Origin: REEB85 sp018971455 | Lineage (GTDB): Bacteria > Pseudomonadota > Alphaproteobacteria > Acetobacterales > Acetobacteraceae | Direction: 5' to 3' | Length of the DNA stretch: 42,319 nucleotides | Assembly (NCBI GenBank): GCA_028871195.1 | Contig: JAGWNT010000029.1 | Span: forward strand, 1-42,319 | In this document: positions 1-8,415 of the stretch, one piece after another | How positions within the stretch are numbered: the stretch's first letter is position 1 | Layout: each line of letters starts with the position of its first letter | Notes under the pieces: generated by a model | Database searches by the model: none | Told to the model about the DNA's origin: nothing | The model's input: only the letters and a program-made list of their open reading frames with translations | Translations under genes and position numbers: made by a program

Positions 1-219
1 CGCTCGGGCGCCCCGGTGCTGCCCTGCGCCGCCCAGACCACGCGCCGGCGCATCCTGCCGACCTGGGACCGGCTGGTGCTGCCGCTGCCATGGGGACGCG
101 GCGCGGTGGTGTGCGGGCCCGCCATCGCCGTGCCGCGCGACGGCGCCGAGGCCGCCCTGCCCGCCATCGCGCGGGCGATGACCGAGGCCGCCGATCTCGC
201 CGACCGGCTCTGCGCCTGA
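1..219 (+). CDS. DUF374 lysophospholipid acyltransferase-like protein, C-terminal end
   Basis: Only the last 72 residues are present; the start lies before the window. The readable piece contains TWDRLVLPLPWGRGAVVCG, which matches the region near the C-terminus of DUF374 proteins, where a conserved WD precedes a hydrophobic stretch and a glycine-rich turn. DUF374 proteins belong to the acyltransferase superfamily and usually sit beside waaA in alphaproteobacteria, where a role in lipid A or membrane lipid acylation is supposed but not well proven. The stop codon overlaps the waaA start by one base (TGATG), so the two are translationally coupled. The family call rests on this tail plus context. 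Confidence 0.7.
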   Translation, partial: RSGAPVLPCAAQTTRRRILPTWDRLVLPLPWGRGAVVCGPAIAVPRDGAEAALPAIARAMTEAADLADRLCA

Positions 220-1481
220 TGTTGCGCGCGGCCTACGCGACCGCCACCACCCTTGCCGCCCCGGCGCTGCGCCTGCTCCTCGCCCGCCGCGCCCGGCGCG
301 GCAAGGAGATCGCCGCCCGCCTGCCCGAGCGCCGCGGCATCGATCCGACACCCCGCCCGCCCGGGCGCCTGATCTGGCTGCACGCGGCGAGCGTCGGCGA
401 GACCCTCTCCGTCCTGCCGGTCATCGCCGCCCTGACCGGCCGCGCCGAGGTGCTGGTGACGACGGGCACGGTGACCTCCGCCGCCCTGCTCGCCCAGCGG
501 CTCGGCGCGGATCCGGCCGGCATCCGGCACCGCTTCGTCCCGCTCGACGTGCCAGGCTGGGTGGCGCGCTTCCTCGACCATTGGCGCCCGGACGCCGCCG
601 GTTTCGTGGAGAGCGAGATCTGGCCGAACCTGATCCTGGCCTGCGCGCGGCGGCGAATTCCGCTGATGCTGGTCAATGCCCGCCTCTCGCCCGGCAGCGC
701 CGCGGGCTGGCACCGCGTGCCCCGCTTCGCCCACGCGCTGTTCGGCCGTTTCACCCGCCTGCACGCGCAATCACCGGCCGATGCCGGCCGGCTGGCCGCC
801 CTCGGCGCCCCCGCCCCGGCCGTGATCGGCAACCTGAAATACGCCGCCGCCCCGCTGCCGGCCGATGACGCCGAACTCGCGCGGCTGCGCGCCCGGCTGG
901 CCGGGCGCCCGATCTGGCTCGCCGCCAGCATCCATCCGGGCGAAGATGCGGCGATGCGCGCCGTCCATGACGCCCTCCTGCCGGCTCATCCCGGCCTGCT
1001 GACCATCCTCGCGCCACGCCACCCCGAGCGCGGCGCGGCGATGGCCGCGGCCCTGGCCGGCCGTCGCGTCACCCGCCGGGGCGGGGGCGAGGACCCGCCG
1101 GACGAGGCCGGGTTCTGGATCGCCGACACGTTGGGCGAGCTGGGCCTGCTCTACCGTCTCGTCGGCCACGCCTTCATCGGCCGCAGCCTTGATCCCGCCA
1201 CCACCGGCGGGCAGAACCCGCTCGAGCCGGCGCGGCTCGGCTGCGCGATCGCGATCGGGCCGCATGTCGAGAATTTCGCCGATATCGTGGCGGAGCTCGC
1301 GGCCGGCGGCGCGCTCGCCCGCGTCGCCGACACGGCGGAGCTCGCCGCGTGGGTCGGCGGCATGATCGACGATCCTGCGCGCCGACGCGCCATGGGCGAG
1401 GCCGGCAGGCGTGCGGCCAGCCGCACCGAGGATCTGCCGGCGCGGATCGCGACCGATCTGCTCGCCCTCGCCGGAGCCTGA
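219..1481 (+). CDS. waaA: 3-deoxy-D-manno-octulosonic acid (Kdo) transferase
   Basis: A 420-residue GT30-family glycosyltransferase that adds Kdo from CMP-Kdo to the lipid A precursor at the cytoplasmic face of the inner membrane. Visible marks are an N-terminal hydrophobic segment, WLHAASVGET near residues 53-62 (conserved in WaaA, with the catalytic-region glutamate), GFVESEIWPNL near 128-138, and GGQNPLEPA near 330-338 in the CMP-binding C-terminal domain. Length is normal for the family. The start is ATG 219, overlapping the previous stop; a longer reading from base 90 would run antiparallel in logic to the upstream gene's own reading frame and has no WaaA-like residues. lpxK starts 7 bp downstream. 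Whether the enzyme adds one or two Kdo units cannot be read from sequence. Confidence 0.95.
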   Translation: MLRAAYATATTLAAPALRLLLARRARRGKEIAARLPERRGIDPTPRPPGRLIWLHAASVGETLSVLPVIAALTGRAEVLVTTGTVTSAALLAQRLGADPAGIRHRFVPLDVPGWVARFLDHWRPDAAGFVESEIWPNLILACARRRIPLMLVNARLSPGSAAGWHRVPRFAHALFGRFTRLHAQSPADAGRLAALGAPAPAVIGNLKYAAAPLPADDAELARLRARLAGRPIWLAASIHPGEDAAMRAVHDALLPAHPGLLTILAPRHPERGAAMAAALAGRRVTRRGGGEDPPDEAGFWIADTLGELGLLYRLVGHAFIGRSLDPATTGGQNPLEPARLGCAIAIGPHVENFADIVAELAAGGALARVADTAELAAWVGGMIDDPARRRAMGEAGRRAASRTEDLPARIATDLLALAGA

Positions 1482-1488
1482 GCGGGCC

Positions 1489-2448
1489 ATGCGCGCGCCA
1501 GCCTTCTGGGCCGAGGACGGGTTGCTGGCACGGCTCCTCGCGCCGCTGTCCGGGCTTTACGCCGCGGCGACCGCCCGCCGGCTGGCGCGGCCGGGCTGGC
1601 ATGCGCCGGTGCCGGTGATCTGCTGCGGCAACGCCACCGTGGGGGGCGCCGGCAAGACCACGCTGGCGCTCGACCTGGCCGCCCGGCTCGCCGCGCGCGG
1701 CGCCCGGCCGGCCTTTCTCACCCGCGGCTATGGCGGGCGCGTCGGCGGCGTGCTGCGCGTCGATCAGGCTGTTCATCCCGCACTGCTGGTGGGCGACGAG
1801 GCGCTGCTGCTCGCCGCGGCCGCCCCCACCTATGTCGGCGCCGACCGCGCGGCCGCCGCGCGCCTGGCGGTGGCCGGCGGCGCCAGCGTGCTGGTGATGG
1901 ATGACGGGTTGCAGAACGCCTCGCTGGTCAAGGACGTGTCGCTGCTGGTCATCGACGGCGCAGTCGGCTTCGGCAACGGGCGCGTGCTGCCGGCGGGGCC
2001 GCTGCGCGAGCCGGTCGCCGTCGCCGCCGCGCGCTGCCGCGCCGCGGTGCTGATCGGCGGCACGCGGGGGGAGGCCGCGTTGCCGGCGGGATTTCCGGTT
2101 CTGCACGCCCATCTCGAGGCGGCGCCGGAGGGCAGGGCGCTGGCCGGCCAGCGCGTGCTCGCCTTTGCGGGCATCGGCCGGCCGGAGAAATTCTTCGCGA
2201 CCCTCGCGGCAACCGGGGCGATCCTGACGGCCCTGCGCCCGTTTCCCGACCATCACCCCTATAGCGACGCCGAGCAGCAGGCCTTGCTGCGGGAGGCCGC
2301 GTCGCTGGGTGCGCTGCCGGTCACCACGCCGAAGGACTGGGTGCGCCTTGCCCCGGCCGTGCGCCCCGCCATCCGCCCGATCGGCGTCAGCCTGGTGTGG
2401 CACGAGCCGGATGCGATCGCGGCGCTGCTGGCGGAGCTCGCGCCATGA
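1489..2448 (+). CDS. lpxK: tetraacyldisaccharide 4'-kinase
   Basis: A 319-residue LpxK, which phosphorylates the 4' position of tetraacyldisaccharide 1-phosphate to give lipid IVA in the Raetz pathway. It has the family's unusual Walker A loop, GNATVGGAGKTT at residues 47-58, and the following FLTRGYGGR segment. DDGLQNASL (around residue 140) is the LpxK signature carrying the catalytic-region aspartates. Near the end is the conserved TTPKDWVRL. Length is typical. The start chosen is ATG 1489, 7 bp after the waaA stop, giving MRAPAFW, a usual LpxK beginning. Its stop overlaps the next start (ATGA at 2445). Gene order waaA-lpxK-lpxL fits a lipid A operon. Confidence 0.95.
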   Translation: MRAPAFWAEDGLLARLLAPLSGLYAAATARRLARPGWHAPVPVICCGNATVGGAGKTTLALDLAARLAARGARPAFLTRGYGGRVGGVLRVDQAVHPALLVGDEALLLAAAAPTYVGADRAAAARLAVAGGASVLVMDDGLQNASLVKDVSLLVIDGAVGFGNGRVLPAGPLREPVAVAAARCRAAVLIGGTRGEAALPAGFPVLHAHLEAAPEGRALAGQRVLAFAGIGRPEKFFATLAATGAILTALRPFPDHHPYSDAEQQALLREAASLGALPVTTPKDWVRLAPAVRPAIRPIGVSLVWHEPDAIAALLAELAP

Positions 2449-3332
2449 GCCTGCGGAACCGGCTGGAAGCCGCGCTGGCCGGCACAGGCCTGGCCGTGCT
2501 GCGGCGGATGGGCCCAGTGGCCGCCTCCAATTTCGGCGGATGGGTGGCGCGGACGATCGGCCCATTGCTGCCGGTGAGCCGCGTTGCCGACGCGAATCTG
2601 CGGGCGGTGATGCCGGAGCTCGACCTGGCGGCGCGCCGGCGCGTGGTGCGCGGCGTGTGGGACAATCTCGGCCGGACCGTGGGCGAGCTGCCCCATATCG
2701 GCCAGCTGAGCCGCACCGCGACCGGGCCGGGCTGGGAGATCGAGGGCGAGGAGATCGGCCGCGCGCTGGCGGCGGCCGGCGGACCGGTGATTCTGGTCTC
2801 CGGCCATATTGGCAACTGGGAGGTGCTGCCGCGGGTGGCCGCCGCGCTCGGCCTGCCGATAGCCAATTTCTACCGCGCCGCCAGCAATCCCATCATCGAC
2901 GCCATGATCATCGCCCTTCGCCAGGAAGCCGCCGGCATCGCGCCCCCGCAACCGCATTTCGCCAAGGGCGCGGCCGGCGCGCGGGCGGCGCTCGCCCATC
3001 TCGCCGGCGGCGGGCGGGTCGGCATGCTGGTGGACCAGAAGATGAATGACGGGATCGCGGTGCCCTTCCTCGGCCGCCCGGCGATGACCGCGCCGGCCGC
3101 CGCCGCCCTGGCGCTGCGCTTCGGCTGTCCGGTGGTGCCGGCCCATGTGCAGCGCCTCGGCCCCGCACGCCTGCGCGTCGTCTGCGAGCCGCCGCTGCCG
3201 CTGCCGGCCAGCGGCGACCGCCGCGCCGATGTCGCGGCCCTCACCCTGGCCATCAACCTGCGCCTGGAAGCCTGGATCCGGGCGCGGCCGGACTCCTGGC
3301 TATGGCTGCACCGCCGTTGGCCGAGGCCGTGA
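2445..3332 (+). CDS. lpxL: lipid A biosynthesis acyltransferase, LpxL/HtrB family
   Basis: A 295-residue member of the LpxL/LpxM acyltransferase family, which transfers a secondary acyl chain from acyl-ACP onto Kdo-lipid IVA at the inner membrane. The catalytic HX4E box is seen as GHIGNWE with His121 and Glu126, preceded by a hydrophobic strand. Later comes VGMLVDQKMNDGIAVPFLG, which matches the family's second conserved block (DQ followed by a basic residue, then FFG-like). The protein ends with WLWLHRRW, the typical family ending. It overlaps lpxK by 4 bp and its stop overlaps the methyltransferase GTG start by 4 bp. Whether it acts as LpxL or as a later acyltransferase cannot be decided from this window. 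Confidence 0.85.
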   Translation: MSLRNRLEAALAGTGLAVLRRMGPVAASNFGGWVARTIGPLLPVSRVADANLRAVMPELDLAARRRVVRGVWDNLGRTVGELPHIGQLSRTATGPGWEIEGEEIGRALAAAGGPVILVSGHIGNWEVLPRVAAALGLPIANFYRAASNPIIDAMIIALRQEAAGIAPPQPHFAKGAAGARAALAHLAGGGRVGMLVDQKMNDGIAVPFLGRPAMTAPAAAALALRFGCPVVPAHVQRLGPARLRVVCEPPLPLPASGDRRADVAALTLAINLRLEAWIRARPDSWLWLHRRWPRP

Positions 3333-4135
3333 GCGACATTCGCACCGGCGACTGCCTGGCGTTGCTGCCGGAGCTGGAGGCGGCGAGCGTCGATGTCGTC
3401 GTGACCTCGCCGCCCTACAATCTCGGCCTCGGCTACCGCCAGTACGACGACCGCCGTGGCGAGGAGGAGTATCTCGACTGGATGGTGGCGGTGGCGACCG
3501 CCCTGCGCCGGGTGCTGCGGGCGGACGGCTCGTTCTTCCTCAACATATCCGGCTCCTCGCGCCGGCCCTGGCTGCCCTTCGAGCTGATCGTGCGGCTGCG
3601 CCCGCTCTTCGTGCTGCAAAACCATATCACCTGGATCAAATCGATCGCGACACCCGGCGATTCGATCGGCCACTACAAGCCGGTGGGTGGGGCACGCTTC
3701 CTCAACCATGCCCATGAGCACATCTTCCACCTCACCCTGACCGGCGATGTGCGGCTCGACCGGCTGGCGATCGGCGTGCCGTTCAAGGACAAGTCCAACA
3801 TCGCCCGCCGCGGCCACGCGCGCGATCTGCGGTGCCGGGGCAACACCTGGTTCATCCCCTACGACACGGTGCAGAGCAGGGCCGAGAAATTCCACCATCC
3901 GGGCACGTTTCCGCTCGCGCTGCCGGCCTGGTGCATCCGGCTGCACGGCCGGCCCGGAGCGGTGGTGCTCGACCCGTTCATGGGCACCGGCACCACCCTG
4001 CTCGCCGCCCGCGCCGAGGGAGCGCACGGCATCGGCATCGAACTCGATCCCAGCTACGTCGCCATCGCCCGCGCACGCCTCGGGTTGGCGCGCGGGCAGG
4101 AGGGCTCGTCTTTTCCGCAACCTGGCCTATTGTGA
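3329..4135 (+). CDS. solitary beta-class DNA methyltransferase (N4-cytosine or N6-adenine)
   Basis: A 268-residue SAM-dependent DNA methyltransferase of the N6_N4_Mtase family. The catalytic motif TSPPYN (residues 26-31) comes first and the SAM-binding motif LDPFMGTGTT (214-223) near the end, the order of the beta class. Ser in the SPPY box is more common in N4-cytosine enzymes than the DPPY of adenine enzymes, but it does not settle the base. It lacks the C-terminal extension of the cell-cycle enzyme CcrM. The GTG start at 3329 is preferred because GTGA overlaps the lpxL stop; an in-frame ATG at 3302 would add 9 residues and a 31 bp overlap. No restriction endonuclease gene is nearby, so it is an orphan enzyme. 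Target site unknown. Confidence 0.85.
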   Translation: MSDIRTGDCLALLPELEAASVDVVVTSPPYNLGLGYRQYDDRRGEEEYLDWMVAVATALRRVLRADGSFFLNISGSSRRPWLPFELIVRLRPLFVLQNHITWIKSIATPGDSIGHYKPVGGARFLNHAHEHIFHLTLTGDVRLDRLAIGVPFKDKSNIARRGHARDLRCRGNTWFIPYDTVQSRAEKFHHPGTFPLALPAWCIRLHGRPGAVVLDPFMGTGTTLLAARAEGAHGIGIELDPSYVAIARARLGLARGQEGSSFPQPGLL

Positions 4136-4140
4136 GCGTC

Positions 4141-4917
4141 ATGTCCGACAGCCAAACCAAGCCCCGCGTCGCCCTGTTCGTTACCTGCCTGGTCGATCTG
4201 CATCGTCCGACCGTGGGGTTTTCCGCGATCCGGCTGCTCGAGGCGGCGGGCTGCCAGGTGGAGGTGCCGCGCGCGCAGACCTGTTGCGGGCAGCCCGCCT
4301 ACAACAGCGGCGACCGCGCGACGACGCGCGACATGGCCGCCGGCATCATCGACGCGTTCGGCGGGTACGACTACGTGGTGGTGCCCTCGGGCTCCTGCGG
4401 CGGCATGCTGAGCCGGCATTTTCCCGGCCTGTTCGATGACGACCCCAATTTGCGCGTGCGCGCCGAGGCGCTGGCGGCAAAGACGCATGAGCTGGTCTCG
4501 TTTCTGGTCGATGTGCGCGGCATGACGCGCGTCGAGGCCGCCTATGCCGGCACGGCGACCTACCATGATTCCTGCTCCGGCCTGCGCGAACTCGGCATCA
4601 AGTCCCAGCCGCGCGCGCTGCTCGGCACCGTCGATGGATTGCGGCTCGCGGAAATGGCGGAGCCGGAGACGTGCTGCGGATTCGGCGGCACGTTCTGCGT
4701 GAAATACCCGGAGATTTCGGTGCGCATGGTCTCCGACAAGACCCGGGACATCGCCGCCACGGGCGCCGACACGCTGCTGGCCGGCGATCTCGGCTGCCTG
4801 CTCAACATGGCCGGCCGCCTCAAGCGCGAGGGCAGCGCGGTGAAGGTGCGTCACGTGGCCGAGGTGCTGGCCGGCATGACCGGCGACGTGCCGGCGATCG
4901 GCGAAGCGAAGGAATAG
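4141..4917 (+). CDS. lutA: L-lactate utilization Fe-S protein LutA (LldE)
   Basis: A 258-residue protein with two cysteine-rich CCG domains, the pattern of LutA/LldE, one subunit of the LutABC complex that oxidises L-lactate to pyruvate in many bacteria lacking or supplementing the flavin LldD enzyme. Seen are TCLVD near the start, TCCGQPAYN, GSCGGM, then YHDSCSGLREL and TCCGFGG in the second half. Length is normal. ATG 4141 is chosen; a GTG at 4132 lies in frame and overlaps the methyltransferase stop, so a start 3 residues earlier is possible. lutB starts 2 bp after the stop, so lutABC form one operon. Family function is established knowledge; activity here is inferred. Confidence 0.93.
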   Translation: MSDSQTKPRVALFVTCLVDLHRPTVGFSAIRLLEAAGCQVEVPRAQTCCGQPAYNSGDRATTRDMAAGIIDAFGGYDYVVVPSGSCGGMLSRHFPGLFDDDPNLRVRAEALAAKTHELVSFLVDVRGMTRVEAAYAGTATYHDSCSGLRELGIKSQPRALLGTVDGLRLAEMAEPETCCGFGGTFCVKYPEISVRMVSDKTRDIAATGADTLLAGDLGCLLNMAGRLKREGSAVKVRHVAEVLAGMTGDVPAIGEAKE

Positions 4918-4919
4918 AC

Positions 4920-6347
4920 ATGCTCGCCACCAGTCCCGCCTTCAAGGAGAATGCCGGCCACGCGCTGGCCGATGCCGGGTTGCAGAAGGCGCTGGCGCGC
5001 ACGCGCCCGCAACACCCGGCCAAGCGCGCCGCGGCGGTGGCGGCGCTGCCCGAATTCGAGGCGCTGCGCGACATCGGCCGCGACATCAAGAACCACACCC
5101 TGGCCAATCTGGATTTCTACCTGGAAACCTGGGCCGCCAATGTCGAGCGGGCGGGCGGGCAGGTGCATTGGTGCAGTACCGCCGATGATGCCCGCGCGGC
5201 CGTGCTCGAGATCTGCCGCAAGGCGGGGGCGCGCACCGTCACCAAGGGCAAGTCGATGGTCAGCGAGGAGCTCGGCATCAACGAGCATCTCGAAGCCCAT
5301 GGCATTACCCCGGTGGAGACCGATCTCGGCGAGTACATCCTCCAGCTTCGCAACGAGCCGCCGAGCCACATCATCGGCCCAGCCTTTCACCTCAACCGCG
5401 AGGATTGGGAGGAGACCTTCCGCAAGTCGCACACCGACCTGCCGGCGGACCGGGTGTTCCACGAGCGACGCGACATCCTCAGCGAGGCGCGCACTCGCCT
5501 GCGCGAGAAATTCCTCGCCGCCGATGTCGGCATCACCGGGGCGAATTTCCTGATTGCCGAGACGGGCAGCAGCGTCATCGTCACCAACGAGGGCAATGGC
5601 GATCTCACCCAGACCCTGCCGCGCGTGCATATCGTGCTCGCCACGCTGGAGAAGGTGGTGCCGACCCTGGAGGACGCGACCTCGCTGCTGCGCCTGCTGG
5701 CGCGCTCGGCGACGGGGCAGGATTTCTCCGTCTACACCACCTTCTCCACCGGCGCGCGCCGGCCGGGCGACCTCGACGGGCCGGAGGAGTACCATGTCGT
5801 CCTGGTCGATAACGGCCGCTCGGCGATGGTCGGCACCGGGTTCCAGGACATGCTGCGCTGCATCCGCTGCTCGGCCTGCATGAATCACTGCCCGGTCTAT
5901 TTCACCGTCGGCGGCCATGCCTATGGATGGGTCTATCCCGGCCCGATGGGCAGCGTGCTGACACCCGGACTGATCGGCGTGGACCAGGCCGGCCACCTGC
6001 CCAATGCCAGCACGTTCTGCGGCAAGTGCGAGAGTGTCTGCCCGGTGAAGATTCCGCTGCCCGCGATGATGCGCCACTGGCGCGAGCGGGAATTCGAGCG
6101 CCACCTCACCCCGGCCACCGCGCGGCACAACCTCGCGCTGTGGGCGTGGTTCGCCCGCCGCCCGCAGGCCTACCGGCTGGCCACCCGCCTCGTGGCATTC
6201 GCACTCGGGTTGATGGGGCGCAAGCGCGGCCGCCTCCGGTCCCTGCCGCTGGCCGGCGGATGGACGGACGGGCGCGATCTGCCGACGCCGGAGGGGGAGA
6301 CCTTCTTCGTCCGCTACGCGCGCGCCCAGCGGGCGGGGCGCGCATGA
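4920..6347 (+). CDS. lutB: L-lactate utilization Fe-S protein LutB
   Basis: A 475-residue LutB, the central iron-sulfur subunit of the lactate oxidation complex. It combines an N-terminal LUD-type domain (TVTKGKSMVSEELG, then FLIAETGSSVIVTNEGNGD) with a ferredoxin-like region binding two 4Fe-4S clusters: C314xxC317xxC320xxxC324P and C367xxC370xxxC374P. A short basic C-terminal tail follows. Length is as expected. The start is ATG 4920, 2 bp after lutA. The stop overlaps the lutC start by 4 bp (ATGA). In Bacillus subtilis this operon is controlled by the GntR regulator LutR; no regulator gene is present beside it here. Confidence 0.95.
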   Translation: MLATSPAFKENAGHALADAGLQKALARTRPQHPAKRAAAVAALPEFEALRDIGRDIKNHTLANLDFYLETWAANVERAGGQVHWCSTADDARAAVLEICRKAGARTVTKGKSMVSEELGINEHLEAHGITPVETDLGEYILQLRNEPPSHIIGPAFHLNREDWEETFRKSHTDLPADRVFHERRDILSEARTRLREKFLAADVGITGANFLIAETGSSVIVTNEGNGDLTQTLPRVHIVLATLEKVVPTLEDATSLLRLLARSATGQDFSVYTTFSTGARRPGDLDGPEEYHVVLVDNGRSAMVGTGFQDMLRCIRCSACMNHCPVYFTVGGHAYGWVYPGPMGSVLTPGLIGVDQAGHLPNASTFCGKCESVCPVKIPLPAMMRHWREREFERHLTPATARHNLALWAWFARRPQAYRLATRLVAFALGLMGRKRGRLRSLPLAGGWTDGRDLPTPEGETFFVRYARAQRAGRA

Positions 6348-7045
6348 GCCGCGAGGATATTCTCGGCGCCATCCGCCGCGGCCTCAAGCGCGGGGCATTG
6401 CCGGAGGACCAGGCGATGGCGCTGCGGGCGCGGCTGGCCGGCCATCCGCGCCACCTCATCCCCGCGCGCAGCCGCGTGCCGCGCCCGGCACAGATCGGGC
6501 TGTTCATCCGCAATGTGGAGAAGGAGTTCGGCAGTGTCGCGCGCGTCGCCTCGCTTGACGAGGTGCCGGGCGCGGTCGGCGATTATCTCGCCAGCCAGAA
6601 CCTGCCGAGCGATTTTGCCATGGCGCCGCATCCGGAATTGCAGGCCCTGCCCTGGCATGTACGCCCGATGCTGAGCATCCGCGTCGGCCGCGCGGTGGCG
6701 AGCGACCAGGTGAGCGTGCAGCACGGCTACGCCGCCATCGCCGAGACCGGCACGCTGATGCTGCCCGCCGCGCCCGAGCGGCCGACCACGCTGAACCTGC
6801 TGAGCGACACGGCGATCGTGGTGCTGCGCGCCAGCCGCGTGGTGGGCGCCTACGAGGAGGCGTGGGATCTGCTGCGCGCCGAGCGGCAGGACCCCGTCTC
6901 GGGCGGCTTCATGCCGCGCAACGTCATGCTGGTGACCGGCCCCTCACGCTCGGCCGACATCGAATCCACCCTCGAACTCGGCGCGCACGGCCCGCGGCGG
7001 GTGCATGTGGTGCTGGTGGAGGATGATCCGGCGGCGCTGGGGTGA
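6344..7045 (+). CDS. lutC: L-lactate utilization LUD-domain protein LutC
   Basis: A 233-residue LUD-domain protein, the third subunit of LutABC. Diagnostic segments are AAIAETGTLMLPA (around residues 127-139), the family's ETG loop, and the C-terminal VTGPSRSADIESTLELGAHG, which is nearly invariant in LutC proteins. No cysteine cluster is present, as expected. It begins inside the lutB stop, showing tight coupling, and ends the operon: the next gene lies on the other strand with only 9 bp between stops, so no obvious terminator space exists. Confidence 0.93.
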   Translation: MSREDILGAIRRGLKRGALPEDQAMALRARLAGHPRHLIPARSRVPRPAQIGLFIRNVEKEFGSVARVASLDEVPGAVGDYLASQNLPSDFAMAPHPELQALPWHVRPMLSIRVGRAVASDQVSVQHGYAAIAETGTLMLPAAPERPTTLNLLSDTAIVVLRASRVVGAYEEAWDLLRAERQDPVSGGFMPRNVMLVTGPSRSADIESTLELGAHGPRRVHVVLVEDDPAALG

Positions 7046-7054
7046 AAGACCGGC

Positions 7055-7927
7055 CTACCTGCCCACCGCCTCGCAACGGAAGCCCTCGCCCCAGCGCGTG
7101 ATCCGCCCCGCCGAGGGGGACGGAAAATGCGCCGTGCAGCACAGCGTCCCGGTGTCGCAGTAGCGGGCGAGAAAGCCGAGCCGGGTCTGCGCCGCCTGGG
7201 CCATGTCCACGTCGAAGCGCACCGACAATTCCGGATAGCGCGCCTGCAGAGGCGTGTGGATGAGATCGCCCGACATCACCGCCGCATCCCGCCCGCGGCC
7301 GAAGGCGATGGCGACATGGCCCGGCGTGTGGCCTGGGGTCGGCAGCAGGCGGACATGGTCGCCCAGCGCGTGGTCGCCGCGCACCAGATCGGCCCGCCCC
7401 GCTTCGACGATCGGCAGCACGCTGTCGGCGAACGGCGCCACGGGGGCCGCGGCGTGCTGCGCCGTCCAATGCGCGAACTCGCTTTCGGCGAAGACATAGC
7501 GGGCCCTGGGGAAGGTCGGCACCCAGCGGCCATCGATCAGGCGGGTGTTCCAGCCCACGTGATCGGCGTGCAGATGGGTGCAGAGGACAAAATCGACGTC
7601 CTCCGGCGCGAGGCCCGCGGCGGCGAGAGCGCGGAGATAGACGTCGTCGGTCTTGAGGTGCCAGCTCGGACGGTTCGGCCGGGGCTTGTCGTTGCCGATG
7701 CAGCTATCGACCAGGATGACATGGTGGGGCGTGCGCACGACGTAGGACTGGAAGCAGAGCAGCAGCGCGCCCGCCGCGTCGAGGGCCGCGGGCTCCATCC
7801 AATGGCGGTTCGCCTCCAGCACCTCCGGAGCGAGCCCGGGCAGCATGTCGAGCGCCGGCATGAAGGCCTGTTCCTGCTCGATGACACGGTGGATGATCAT
7901 GTCATCGACGGTGAAACGGTCTGCCAT
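7055..7927 (-). CDS. MBL-fold metallohydrolase
   Basis: A 290-residue metallo-beta-lactamase-fold enzyme. The zinc motif HLHADH lies at His118-His120-Asp122-His123. A third metal-binding His sits in TPGHTPGH, the bridging Asp in SGDLIH, and a late His in TAHFPSPSAG. The layout resembles the quorum-quenching lactonase/AttM-like and methyl parathion hydrolase-like branches, which also have the N-terminal extended region before VRTPHHVILVD. Substrate is unknown; I do not assign lactonase activity. There is no signal peptide, so it is cytoplasmic. It is convergent with lutC (9 bp apart) and lies 71 bp downstream of the last tad gene on the same strand, so it could be read through from that operon. 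Confidence 0.85.
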   Translation of the reverse strand: MADRFTVDDMIIHRVIEQEQAFMPALDMLPGLAPEVLEANRHWMEPAALDAAGALLLCFQSYVVRTPHHVILVDSCIGNDKPRPNRPSWHLKTDDVYLRALAAAGLAPEDVDFVLCTHLHADHVGWNTRLIDGRWVPTFPRARYVFAESEFAHWTAQHAAAPVAPFADSVLPIVEAGRADLVRGDHALGDHVRLLPTPGHTPGHVAIAFGRGRDAAVMSGDLIHTPLQARYPELSVRFDVDMAQAAQTRLGFLARYCDTGTLCCTAHFPSPSAGRITRWGEGFRCEAVGR

Positions 7928-7998
7928 CGGCGCTCTCGCGGCGGTTGTGCGGCCATCCTACCGGCAGGCGGCAGCGCGGAACAACGGTGCCGGCGGCG

Positions 7999-8415
7999 TC
8001 AATGCTGGATGGTCGTCGCCACCTGGGCGGACAGGGTGCGGGCGGCGAAGGTCAATGCGCCGCTGACCGGGACCCAGGCATAGCTTGCCGCAACCGTGAC
8101 GGCGCCGCCCGCGGCGGCCGGGCTTGGCGAGAATGTGACCGATACGCTGGCGCTGGCGCCCGGCAAGGCTGTCTGGAACGCCGCCTGGAACTGACTTGAG
8201 ACGGTGCTCTGGGTCGCCGTAGCGGAATGGACCGAGGCCCAGCGCGCCGCCGAGCCGGTGGCGAATTGCAGGGCGCTCTGCGCCAGCGTCATCCGCCCGG
8301 TCTCGAACAGGGCGAGGAGGGCCGAGAGGATCACCAGGCCGACCAGCGCGAACTCCACCGCCACCGCCCCGCGCCGGTCGCCCGCCAGGCCGGGATTGCG
8401 GAGAGAGCGCCTCAA
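7999..8415 (-). CDS. tadE: TadE-family pseudopilin-like protein (second copy)
   Basis: A 138-residue protein with the TadE signature: short basic leader ending DRRG, then AVAVEFALVGLVILSALLALFETGR. The Gly16/Ala17 junction with Glu at +5 is a class IVb prepilin cleavage site, likely cut by CpaA in this locus. The rest is Ala/Ser/Thr-rich and predicted extracytoplasmic. No ATG precedes the conserved region; the best start is TTG 8415, which overlaps the stop of the preceding tadE-like gene (TTGA). In Tad systems TadE and TadF are minor pseudopilins needed for pilus formation; which of the two copies is the TadF equivalent cannot be said. It is the last gene of the pilus locus. Confidence 0.8.
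   Translation of the reverse strand: MRRSLRNPGLAGDRRGAVAVEFALVGLVILSALLALFETGRMTLAQSALQFATGSAARWASVHSATATQSTVSSQFQAAFQTALPGASASVSVTFSPSPAAAGGAVTVAASYAWVPVSGALTFAARTLSAQVATTIQH

Noticed and set aside
7928..7998. Imperfect GCCGGCA/TGCCGGT inverted repeat between the last tadE gene and the MBL hydrolase
   Set aside because: One wobble pair, a long loop and competing pairings make it no better than expected in DNA of this GC content.
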